A stretch of DNA of 64,000 nt from Brachycybe producta (taxonomy: Eukaryota > Arthropoda > Diplopoda > Playtdesmida > Andrognathidae). Made by a program: the position numbers and the translations under genes. The number at the start of each line of letters is the position of its first letter. The stretch's first letter is position 1. This document shows, one piece after another, positions 10,383-20,900 of the stretch. The stretch lies in NCBI GenBank assembly GCA_036925085.1, contig JAUPFP010000029.1, positions 1,874,501 through 1,938,500 of the forward strand, given 5' to 3'. The notes beneath the pieces were generated by a model. It was given only the letters and a program-made list of their open reading frames with translations, did no database searches and was not told where the DNA came from.

Positions 10383-11934
10383 AGTTGGTCCGAGCTCTTA
10401 CTTTTTCGATCTCTGCAAGGTACACTGGACACTTTGGGTCTGTCACTGCATGGCCTCTGAGGACCAACTTTGCCTTGCGGCAGTTGATACAATCCAGTGC
10501 AACCTTCTTGCAGTCCTTCGCAAGGTGGTTGCCCCCACAACGGAAACAGACGTTTGTATCCTCCTTTTTTCGGCAGTCTCTGGCTAGGTGCCCATACCCA
10601 CTGCACTTGTAACATCTTAGCACATCTGCATATTCCTCTACTTTGAACCGTGTCCATCCTACGTTAATCCCTCCATCGGATTTGCACACCTGGTGCATTT
10701 CTGGTGTCATGGCAAGGACGATGTTTGTTTTTCGTTGGTCCCTCCATGACTTACGCACCACGATCCTCGTAGAATCTGAAAAGCCCTTCTCGCCTCCAGC
10801 TGCAGCCACCAATTTTTCATTGTTGCCCTCGATCAGAGAGAGGATTTCCGAGTCCTGCATTTGGGCATCGACTCCGATGACAACAACCTTCGGGTTCCGT
10901 TTTGCCACTGCTCTTGCCGTGTAGTCATTTTCTTGCTGGAGTCTGGCTAGAAGCTTCTCGCGCTGGCTCTCGGAGTGACTCTCAATAATCAAGCCACCAT
11001 TTCTGCCTTCTCTTACTGACTTGAAGCTCCCCCCAACTTCTTTTAGCGTTATCCTCTTCCGAAGTGCTGCTTCTACTGCCTTAGGCTGGATCCCTGTGTC
11101 CGAAGCCTTGACCACAACTGCGTATGTAATACCCTGAGAGATCTGCTGGCCATTCAAGACATCGTAAGTTTTCTCTACCGTCTGTGGTCCCTTACGCCCT
11201 CTGCATACCATTGTCCAATCTCCGTCTTTGTCTTTTCCCCCACCGGCCACTGATGCATAGGTTGATTTTTCGGTTTTCTGCTGTTGATCACTGTCTCCTG
11301 GCTCTAGGTCTGGCTTGTGGCCTCCATGTGTGGGGGTGTGCTGACCTGATCTTGCCGATTTCGCCTCACCGATTGGCCTCTCGTCTTTCCTGTTGTCTTT
11401 CTGCGTAAGTGAGAGCTGAAGTGCCAGCTTCCGGTTTTGATCGTTAAGGACGACACAAGCTTTCAGGAGAGCATCTACTGACTTCATAACTATTCCTTGA
11501 TGTTCTCTATGGAATGTTAGCTTAGTCCCTGAGACCACCGAGGTTGCGCCCCGGATGGCTTCCACGTGGTGGAATACCGCCTTAAGAAGGTTGTCGGGAT
11601 CCAGTGCAAAGTAGTCTTGTTCTTCGTCGCTTGCCTCTGCTGGTGTGGAGGGCCTTGTATTCTTCGTTGCCGCCCGTGTTCGCCCCCTGGTTTCAAGTGT
11701 TGCAGCTGCCTGGCCATTTTTCTCCTCTGATTTTTCCAACTCGTTGAGGATGGTGCTTCGAAGCTCGCTCTGTAGTCTGGTTAGTGTCTCCGTTAGTAGG
11801 TCACCCTTTGCGACACCGGTGAGAGTGCTACTTGCCACCGTTGTTTGAGCCATATTAGTTACTGCTATGTGGCGCAGGGCCCACTCCTTCTTAAATTCCT
11901 CCCGGAACCTTTCAGGCATTTTCTGGAGGTCCAT
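10369..11934 (-). CDS. LINE ORF1: zinc-knuckle nucleic-acid-binding protein
   Basis: A 521-residue Gag-like protein. The N-terminal half is charged and probably coiled or disordered (TRLQSELRSTILNELEKSEE). A central domain resembles the RRM-like part of LINE ORF1 proteins. Near residues 440-500 are three cysteine clusters: CYKCSGYGHLARDC (CX2CX4HX4C), CFRCGGNHLAKDC (CX2CX3HX4C) and a looser CINC...H...C. These bind element RNA in ribonucleoprotein particles. It ends in YGGQ, and its last 14 bases overlap the start of ORF2 in another frame, the usual two-ORF LINE arrangement. Confidence 0.88.
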   Translation of the reverse strand: MDLQKMPERFREEFKKEWALRHIAVTNMAQTTVASSTLTGVAKGDLLTETLTRLQSELRSTILNELEKSEEKNGQAAATLETRGRTRAATKNTRPSTPAEASDEEQDYFALDPDNLLKAVFHHVEAIRGATSVVSGTKLTFHREHQGIVMKSVDALLKACVVLNDQNRKLALQLSLTQKDNRKDERPIGEAKSARSGQHTPTHGGHKPDLEPGDSDQQQKTEKSTYASVAGGGKDKDGDWTMVCRGRKGPQTVEKTYDVLNGQQISQGITYAVVVKASDTGIQPKAVEAALRKRITLKEVGGSFKSVREGRNGGLIIESHSESQREKLLARLQQENDYTARAVAKRNPKVVVIGVDAQMQDSEILSLIEGNNEKLVAAAGGEKGFSDSTRIVVRKSWRDQRKTNIVLAMTPEMHQVCKSDGGINVGWTRFKVEEYADVLRCYKCSGYGHLARDCRKKEDTNVCFRCGGNHLAKDCKKVALDCINCRKAKLVLRGHAVTDPKCPVYLAEIEKVRARTNYGGQ

Positions 11935-12003
11935 GCTGAGCCCTAATTGAGCCTGGGGAAGGTGTAAACCGAAAACGTATCCTCTAGGTAGAATGCACTG
12001 GGA

Positions 12004-12290
12004 GTTAAGCTAAACCTAAAAGTGTGTAAATGCACGATAGTGCACCTAAGGTGTGAGTGTGAATGTACCTAGAGTGTGTGTGTGTGTGGATGCACCTAAG
12101 GTGTGTGTGGATGCACCTAAGGTGTGTATGGATGCACCTAAAGTGCGTGTGGATGCACCTAAAGTGTGTGTGTGTGAGTGCACCTAAAGTGTGTGTGTGT
12201 GAGTGCACCTAAAGTGTGTGTGTGTGTTTGTGCACCTAAAGTGTGTGTTTGAGTGCACCTAAAGTGTGTGTGTGTGTAAATGCACCTGAT
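12004..12290. repeat. GT-rich minisatellite with GTGCACCTAAAGTG units
   Basis: About ten irregular units of roughly 20-28 bases, each a GT run followed by GCACCTAAAGTG or GCACCTAAGGTG. The array lies directly beyond the 5' side of the LINE and uses the same GTGCACCT word as the LINE 3' UTR. Confidence 0.85.
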
Positions 12291-12505
12291 AAAAAGGACG
12301 TTGGTGTAAAAAGGACGTTGGTGAGGATGTGAAAAAGGACGTTGCTGGGGATGTGAAAAGGGACGTTGGTGAGGGTGTGAAAAAGGACGTTGGTGAGTTT
12401 GTGAGGGTGTGAAAAGGACGTTTTGAGGGTGTGAAAAAAGGACGTTAGTGAAGTTGTGAAAAATGATGTTATGAGGGTGTGGATAGGACGTTGGTGAGGG
12501 TGTGG
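12291..12505. repeat. Minisatellite, AAAAAGGACGTTGGTGAGG units
   Basis: About nine degenerate units of some 14-26 bases built on AAAGGACGTTGGTGAGG and GGTGTGA. The array follows the GT-rich minisatellite without a gap. Open frames across it on the minus strand are simple-sequence artefacts. Confidence 0.85.
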
Positions 12506-13110
12506 CCACCACGTGGTCTTACACAAGTAATTTAGGTAGATATTTGTAGATATGGGTAGATATTAGATATTAATATCTCAGGAGTGTATTTTATTTATTA
12601 AAGTTGGGAAATGTATGCAGTTATGGGGTTGGGTTATTTATGTGGGGTTACTGTGTGAAACAATGTGGTGTTAGGACAGGATGGCAACCGATTGTATGGG
12701 GTTGTTTGTTGATTGTGAGGAATAGAAAAACTACTGGTGAGTGTTCTATTGAATTTTGTTTTTGTTTTCGTTTTGTGTGGAGTAGTGTTTGATAATTTGT
12801 GTTGTTTGTGGTTTGTATGTCGGTATACATGTAAGAGAAATATAAAATTATCTTATCTTTGTTGGCCCTGTAAGGGCGTCGCTGGATCCGGATGTATCCC
12901 ACGTGGCTCTGCTTCCCACGTGGGGGTTTTATATTTCAATATTCAGATGTTAACAATATATATATTTATATAATTATCTGGGCTTATGAATATATTCACA
13001 CACAAATGTATTTAGAGACTTTAGATAAGTTAATGAAATCTTAGTTCAGAGTGTAAGAACACTGAAAGTGTAGGACACAAATTTATATCCTTGAAGGAAG
13101 TAAAAACACG
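12506..13110. other. Non-coding spacer with three CACGTG palindromes
   Basis: No gene is recognised. CACGTG occurs near 12510, 12900 and 12918. The last two form a hairpin-capable pair, CCCACGTGG and CCCACGTGGG, separated by about nine bases. These could be E-boxes or a remnant of a mobile element end; nothing else supports a promoter here. Confidence 0.35.
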
Positions 13111-13116
13111 TCTGTA

Positions 13117-13175
13117 TTACTCTGTGACTCTGACTCTCTCCTCTCGTTCTCTCTGTCTCTCGTTCTCTCTCTATC

Positions 13176-13237
<62 letters not shown>

Positions 13238-13812
13238 TGTCTCTGTCTCTCTCGTTCCCTCTCTCTCTCTGTCTCTCTCGTTCTCTCTCTCTCTCTCTGT
13301 CTCTGTCTCTCGTTCTCTCTCGTTTTCTCTCTTGTCTCTGTCTCTCTCGTTCTCTGTCTCTCTCGTTTTCTCTCTTGTCTCTGTCTCTCTCGTTTTCTCT
13401 CTTGTCTCTGTCTCTCTCGTTTTCTCTCTTGTCTCTGTCTCTCTCGTTTTCTCTCTTGTCTCTGTCTCTCTCGTTTTCTCTCTTGTCTCTGTCTCTCTCG
13501 TTTTCTCTCTTGTCTCTGTCTCTCTCGTTTTCTCTCTTGTCTCTGTCTCTCTCGTTTTCTCTCTTGTCTCTGTCTCTCTCGTTCTCTCTCTCTTGTCTCT
13601 CTCTTTCTCTCTCTGTCTGTCTCTCGTTCTCTGTCTCTCTCGTTTTCTCTCTCTCTCTCTCTCTCTCTGTCTCTGTCTCTCGTTCTCTTGTCTCTCTCGT
13701 TTTCTCTCTCTCTCTCTGTCTCTGTCTCTCGTTTTCTCTCTCTCTGTCTCTCGTTCTCTCTCTCTCTCTCTCGTTCTCTCTCTCTGTCTCTCTCGCTCTT
13801 TGTCTCTGTCTA
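13117..13812. repeat. Polypyrimidine minisatellite, 27-bp core unit
   Basis: The plus strand is C/T-rich with isolated G. From about 13345 to 13580 it is a clean 27-bp repeat containing TCTCGTTTTCTCTCTTGTC and TCTGTC. Flanking parts are CT runs with irregular CTGTCTCTCG pieces. Because 27 is a multiple of three, the translated frames show a nine-residue period. It resembles the 29-bp array at 5.0-6.6 kb in sequence and strand polarity but has its own period. Confidence 0.93.
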
Positions 13813-14834
13813 ATATGTATATGTTATATATCACTTTTTCATTCTCTTGATTATAGGAATGGCGGGATGGATAATTTCCGGTTATGTTGAAGTTACTTGG
13901 TGACGACCATATTGACACTATTTGATTTGCATTTTTAAGGTATATATTATATATGTACATTGTTATTTGTTGGTTAGTTTGAAAATGTGGCCTATACTTT
14001 AAGGTGGATCCTTCTTTAAGCCACTCTTCATTTTCTTTACAAAGTTAAAATATTTCGATGTTTTATTAAATGACGTTCATTTTTTTCTTGTTCAGGTGAT
14101 TCATCAGTGAAATTTCAGTTGTGTCACCTGATTGAGTGATAAATAAAATGTATGTTGTGCTCTTAATTAAAATGTTATAATTTGGATTATTTGTGTGATT
14201 AAGAAACTTAATTTTTTATACATTGATTTTAAATACAAGTGAAAATACGAAAGAATAAAGGCTCGGCGCCTGAGAATGTATCAAATGTAAAAAATGTATC
14301 GATAATAAATTTGCTTGAACCTTGAAGAAGCTTTTATCATGTTCAATTTTGAAAAAAGTACGTTAATATTTTTCTCTTCAATGTTTATGAAACTGTTAAT
14401 TATATGTATTTATACATCTTTTTATTTATGCTACAGGGAACACATTTTTACTTTGGCCCAAGTGTACTTTTCATAAGATTTTATGAATTTTCAATCTAGA
14501 ATGTTATTTTACTAGAGGGTTTATATTAGTTTAGAAGAAAACTTTTTGTATTTGCTCAACTTAAAACGCTTATAAAAAAAATTAAAAGTGGGCTAAACTA
14601 ATTTAAAGACTTGCTGGTTATTTTGATCCACCTCATGATTCAGTAATTAACAAATAGATGATCTGTGACACAAAAGGACGTAAAGGACTCAAGTAAATGA
14701 ATACACCCAGACTACAACTGCTCAAAAACTTTTGAGAAAGGAGAATGAAAAACAGTGTAAAATGAAAAAAAAAAACATACACTGAAAAGAAAGCCGAGGC
14801 TTACATTCAGGAACGTACTGGCTCAAAATTCCAG
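13813..14834. other. AT-rich spacer, no gene recognised
   Basis: No ORF above background and no RNA gene. Just before the satellite, at about 14818-14840, GCTCAAAATTCCAGGTCATT loosely resembles the subterminal block of the Helitron described below (AGCAAAATTCACAGGCAATT). This is weak and may be chance. Confidence 0.35.
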
Positions 14835-14990
14835 GTCATTTTTTCATTTTTTCCATTTTTTTTATTTTTTCCATTTTTGCATTTTTTTTATTTTTTCCAT
14901 TTTTCAATTTTTCCATTTTTTTTATTTTTTCCATTTTTTCCATTTTTTTTTTTCCTTTTTTTTGTTTTTTCTACTTTTTCTTGCTTTTCT
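14835..14990. repeat. T-rich leader of the satellite
   Basis: Degenerate tandem TTTTTTCCATTTTTT-type units that grade into the 31-bp satellite. The transitional units contain TTGCTTTTCTC in place of TCGCTTTTCTC. Confidence 0.75.
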
Positions 14991-17900
14991 CTATTTCTAC
15001 TTTACTTTTTCTTGCTTTTCTCCACTTCTACTCTACTTTTTCTCGCTTTTCTCCACTTCTACTCTACTTTTTCTCGCTTTTCTCCACTTCTACTCTACTT
15101 TTTCTCGCTTTTCTCCACTTCTACTCTACTTTTTCTCGCTTTTCTCCACTTCTACTCTACTTTTTCTCGCTTTTCTCCACTTCTACTCTACTTTTTCTCG
15201 CTTTTCTCCACTTCTACTCTACTTTTTCTCGCTTTTCTCCACTTCTACTCTACTTTTTCTCGCTTTTCTCCACTTCTACTCTACTTTTTCTCGCTTTTCT
15301 CCACTTCTACTCTACTTTTTCTCGCTTTTCTCCACTTCTACTCTACTTTTTCTCGCTTTTCTCCACTTCTACTCTACTTTTTCTCGCTTTTCTCCACTTC
15401 TACTCTACTTTTTCTCGCTTTTCTCCACTTCTACTCTACTTTTTCTCGCTTTTCTCCACTTCTACTCTACTTTTTCTCGCTTTTCTCCACTTCTACTCTA
15501 CTTTTTCTCGCTTTTCTCCACTTCTACTCTACTTTTTCTCGCTTTTCTCCACTTCTACTCTACTTTTTCTCGCTTTTCTCCACTTCTACTCTACTTTTTC
15601 TCGCTTTTCTCCACTTCTACTCTACTTTTTCTCGCTTTTCTCCACTTCTACTCTACTTTTTCTCGCTTTTCTCCACTTCTACTCTACTTTTTCTCGCTTT
15701 TCTCCACTTCTACTCTACTTTTTCTCGCTTTTTCTCCACTTCTACTCTACTTTTTCTCGCTTTTCTCCACTTCTACTCTACTTTTTCTCGCTTTTCTCCA
15801 CTTCTACTCTACTTTTTCTCGCTTTTCTCCACTTCTACTCTACTTTTTCTCGCTTTTCTCCACTTCTACTCTACTTTTTCTCGCTTTTCTCCACTTCTAC
15901 TCTACTTTTCTCGCTTTTCTCCACTTCTACTCTACTTTTTCTCTCTTTTCTGCTTTCTCCACTTCTACTCTACTTTTTCTCGCTTTTCTCCACTTCTACT
16001 CTACTTTTTCTCGCTTTTCTCCACTTCTACTCTACTTTTTCTCGCTTTTCTCCACTTCTACTCTACTTTTTCTCGCTTTTCTCCACTTCTACTCTACTTT
16101 TTCTCGCTTTTCTCCACTTCTACTCTACTTTTTCTCGCTTTTCTCCACTTCTACTCTACTTTTTCTCGCTTTTCTCCACTTCTACTCTACTTTTTCTCGC
16201 TTTTCTCCACTTCTACTCTACTTTTTCTCGCTTTTCTCCACTTCTACTCTACTTTTTCTCGCTTTTCTCCACTTCTACTCTACTTTTTCTCGCTTTTCTC
16301 CACTTCTACTCTACTTTTTCTCGCTTTTCTCCACTTCTACTCTACTTTTTCTCGCTTTTCTCCACTTCTACTCTACTTTTTCTCGCTTTTCTCCACTTCT
16401 ACTCTACTTTTTCTCGCTTTTCTCCACTTCTACTCTACTTTTTCTCGCTTTTCTCCACTTCTACTCTACTTTTTCTCGCTTTTCTCCACTTCTACTCTAC
16501 TTTTTCTCGCTTTTCTCCACTTCTACTCTACTTTTTCTCGCTTTTCTCCACTTCTACTCTACTTTTTCTCGCTTTTCTCCACTTCTACTCTACTTTTTCT
16601 CGCTTTTCTCCACTTCTACTCTACTTTTTCTCGCTTTTCTCCACTTCTACTCTACTTTTTCTCGCTTTTCTCCACTTCTACTCTACTTTTTCTCGCTTTT
16701 CCTCCACTTCTACTCTACTTTTTCTCGCTTTTCTCCACTTCTACTCTACTTTTTCTCGCTTTTCTCCACTTCTAGTCTACTTTTTCTCGCTTTTCTCCAC
16801 TTCTAGTCTACTTTTTCTCGCTTTCCACTTCTAGTCTACTTTTTCTCGCTTTTCTCCACTTCTAGTCTACTTTTTCTCGCTTTTCTCCACTTCTAGTCTA
16901 CTTTTTCTCGCTTTTCTCCACTTCTAGTCTACTTTTTCTCGCTTTTCTCCACTTCTAGTCTACTTTTTCTCGCTTTTCTCCACTTCTAGTCTACTTTTTC
17001 TCGCTTTTCTCCACTTCTAGTCTACTTTTTCTCGCTTTTTCTCCACTTCTAGTCTACTTTTTCTCGCTTTTCTCCACTTCTAGTCTACTTTTTCTCGCTT
17101 TTTCTACTTCTCACTTCTAGTCTACTTTTTCTCGCTTTTCTCCACTTCTAGTCTACTTTTCTCTCTTTCTCGCTTTTCTCCACTTCTAGTCTACTTTTTC
17201 TCGCTTTTCTCCACTTCTACTCTACTTTTTCTCGCTTTTCTCCACTTCTAGTCTACTTTTTCTCGCTTTTCTCCACTTCTAGTCTACTTTTTCTCGCTTT
17301 TCTCCACTTCTAGTCTACTTTTTCTCGCTTTTCTCCACTTCTACTCTACTTTTTCTCGCTTTTCTCCACTTCTAGTCTACTTTTTCTCGCTTTCTCACTT
17401 CTAGTCTACTTTTTCTCGCTTTTCTCCACTTCTAGTCTACTTTTTCTCGCTTTTCTCCACTTCTAGTCTACTTTTTCTCGCTTTTCTCCACTTCTAGTCT
17501 ACTTTTTCTCGCTTTTCTCCACTTCTAGTCTACTTTTTCTCGCTTTTCTCCACTTCTAGTCTACTTTTTCTCGCTTTCTCTCCACTTCTAGTCTACTTTT
17601 TCTCGCTTTTCTCCACTTCTAGTCTACTTTTTCTCGCTTTTCTCCACTTCTAGTCTACTTTTTCTCGCTTTTCTCCACTTCTAGTCTACTTTTTCTCGCT
17701 TTTCTCCACTTCTAGTCTACTTTTTCTCGCTTTTCTCCACTTCTAGTCTACTTTTTCTCGCTTTTCTCCACTTCTAGTCTACTTTTTCTCGCTTTTTCTC
17801 CACTTCTAGTCTACTTTTTCTCGCTTTTCTCCACTTCTAGTCTACTTTTTCTCGCTTTTCTCCACTTCTAGTCTACTTTTTCTCGCTTTTCTCCACTTCT

Positions 17901-20900
17901 ACTCTACTTTTTCTCGCTTTTCTCCACTTCTACTCTACTTTTCTCGCTTTTCTCCACTTCTAGTCTACTTTTTCTCGCTTTTCTCCACTTCTACTCTACT
18001 TTTTCTCGCTTTTCTCCACTTCTACTCTACTTTTTCTCGCTTTTCTCCACTTCTACTCTACTTTTTCTCGCTTTTCTCCACTTCTACTCTACTTTTTCTC
18101 GCTTTTCTCCACTTCTACTCTACTTTTTCTCGCTTTTCTCCACTTCTACTCTACTTTTTCTCGCTTTTCTCCACTTCTACTCTACTTTTTCTCGCTTTTC
18201 TCCACTTCTACTCTACTTTTTCTCGCTTTTCTCCACTTCTACTCTACTTTTTCTCGCTTTTCTCCACTTCTACTCTACTTTTTCTCGCTTTTCTCCACTT
18301 CTACTCTACTTTTTCTCGCTTTTCTCCACTTCTACTCTACTTTTTCTCGCTTTTCTCCACTTCTACTCTACTTTTTCTCGCTTTTCTCCACTTCTATTCT
18401 ACTCTACTTTTTCTCGCTTTTCTCCACTTCTACTCTACTTTTTCTCGCTTTTCTCCACTTCTACTCTACTTTTTCTCGCTTTTCTCCACTTCTACTCTAC
18501 TTTTTCTCGCTTTTCTCCACTTCTACTCTACTTTTTCTCGCTTTTCTCCACTTCTACTCTACTTTTTCTCGCTTTTCTCCACTTCTACTCTACTTTTTCT
18601 CGCTTTTCTCCACTTCTACTCTACTTTTTCTCGCTTTTCTCCACTTCTACTCTACTTTTTCTCGCTTTTCTCCACTTCTACTCTACTTTTTTCTCGCTTT
18701 TCTCCACTTCTACTCTACTTTTTCTCGCTTTTCTCCACTTCTACTCTACTTTTTCTCGCTTTTCTCCACTTCTACTCTACTTTTTCTCGCTTTTCTCCAC
18801 TTCTACTCTACTTTTTCTCGCTTTTCTCCACTTCTACTCTACTTTTTCTCGCTTTTCTCCACTTCTAGTCTACTTTTTCTCGCTTTTCTCCACTTCTAGT
18901 CTACTTTTTCTCGCTTTTCTCCACTTCTAGTCTACTTTTTCTCGCTTTTCTCCACTTCTAGTCTACTTTTTCTCGCTTTTCTCCACTTCTAGTCTACTTT
19001 TTCTCGCTTTTCTCCACTTCTAGTCTACTTTTTCTCGCTTTTCTCCACTTCTAGTCTACTTTTCTCGCTTTTCTCCACTTCTAGTCTACTTTTTCTCGCT
19101 TTTCTCCACTTCTAGTCTACTTTTTCTCGCTTTTCTCCACTTCTAGTCTACTTTTTCTCGCTTTTCTCCACTTCTACTCTACTTTTTCTCGCTTTTCTCC
19201 ACTTCTACTCTACTTTTTCTCGCTTTTCTCCACTTCTACTCTACTTTTTCTCGCTTTTCTCCACTTCTACTCTACTTTTTCTCGCTTTTCTCACTTCTAC
19301 TCTACTTTTTCTCGCTTTTCTCCACTTCTACTCTACTTTTTCTCGCTTTTCTCCACTTCTACTCTACTTTTTCTCGCTTTTCTCCACTTCTACTCTACTT
19401 TTTCTCGCTTTTCTCCACTTCTACTCTACTTTTTCTCGCTTTTCTCCACTTCTACTCTACTTTTTCTCGCTTTTCTCCACTTCTACTCTACTTTTTCTCG
19501 CTTTTCTCCACTTCTACTCTACTTTTTCTCGCTTTTCTCCACTTCTACTCTACTTTTTCTCGCTTTTCTCCACTTCTACTCTACTTTTTCTCGCTTTTCT
19601 CACTTCTCTACTTTTTCTCGCTTTTCTCCACTTCTACTCTACTTTTTCTCGCTTTTCTCCACTTCTACTCTACTTTTTCTCGCTTTTCTCCACTTCTACT
19701 CTACTTTTTCTCGCTTTTCTCCACTTCTACTCTACTTTTTCTCGCTTTTCTCCACTTCTACTCTACTTTTTCTCGCTTTTCTCCACTTCTACTCTACTTT
19801 TTCTCGCTTTTCTCCACTTCTACTCTACTTTTTCTCGCTTTTCTCCACTTCTACTCTACTTTTCTCGCTTTTCTCCACTTCTACTCTACTTTTTCTCGCT
19901 TTTCTCCACTTCTACTCTACTTTTTCTCGCTTTTCTCCACTTCTACTCTACTTTTTCTCGCTTTTCTCCACTTCTACTCTACTTTTTCTCGCTTTTCTCC
20001 ACTTCTACTCTACTTTTTCTCGCTTTTCTCCACTTCTACTCTACTTTTTCTCGCTTTTCTCCACTTCTACTCTACTTTTTCTCGCTTTTCTCCACTTCTA
20101 CTCTACTTTTTCTCGCTTTTCTCCACTTCTACTCTACTTTTTCTCGCTTTTCTCCACTTCTACTCTACTTTTTCTCGCTTTTCTCCACTTCTACTCTACT
20201 TTTTCTCGCTTTTCTCCACTTCTACTCTACTTTTCTCGCTTTTCGCCACTTTACTCTACTTTTTCTCGCTTTTCTCCACTTCTACACTACTTTTTCTCGC
20301 TTTTCTCCACTTCTACTTCTACTTTTTCTCGCTTTATTCGCCACTTCTACTCTACTTTTTCTCGCTTTTCTCCACTTCTACTCTACTTTTTCTCGCTTTT
20401 CTCCACTTCTACTCTACTTTTTCTCGCTTTTTCCTCCACTTCTACTCATACTTTTTCTCGCTTTTCTCCACTTCTACTTACTTTTTCTCGCTTTTCTCCA
20501 CTTCTACTCTACTTTTTCTCGCTTTTCTCCACTTCTAGCTCTACTTTTTCTCGCTTTTCTCCACTTCTACGTCTACTTTTTCTCGCTTTTCTCCACTTCT
20601 ACGTCTACTTTTTCTCGCTTTTCTCCACTTCTACTCTACTTTTTCTCGCTTTTCTCCACTTCTAGTCTACTTTTTCTCGCTTTTCTCCACTTCTAGTCTA
20701 CTTTTTCTCGCTTTTCTCCACTTCTAGTCTACTTTTTCTCGCTTTTCTCCACTTCTAGTCTACTTTTTCTCGCTTTTCTCCACTTCTAGTCTACTTTTTC
20801 TCGCTTTTCTCCACTTCTAGTCTACTTTTTCTCGCTTTCTCCACTTCTAGTCTACTTTTTCTCGCTTTTCTCCACTTCTAGTCTACTTTTCTCGCTTTTC

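Larger units (their letters stand above)
6600..12003 (-). mobile_element. Non-LTR retrotransposon with RNase H (I/R1 superfamily), both ORFs open
   Basis: A two-ORF LINE on the minus strand. ORF1 (10369-11934) encodes a zinc-knuckle protein and ORF2 (6795-10382) an endonuclease, reverse transcriptase and RNase H. The ORFs overlap by 14 bases, so ORF2 is probably reached by reinitiation or frameshifting. The element is visibly more GC-rich than the surrounding AT-rich DNA. The 3' UTR (about 6600-6794) holds three copies of a GTGCACCT-type motif and abuts the 29-bp array. The 5' side abuts a minisatellite built on the same GTGCACCT motif. Exact ends and target-site duplications are not determined. 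With both frames uninterrupted, this copy may be young or recently active. Confidence 0.85.

Noticed and set aside
13046..13960. Frames of 170-304 codons across the 27-bp array
   Set aside because: Simple-sequence translation with a nine-residue period. No non-repeat domain at either end.
14877..16834. Three overlapping frames of more than 600 codons
   Set aside because: All are the same 31-bp satellite read in three frames. They end together at a TAC to TAG variant block.
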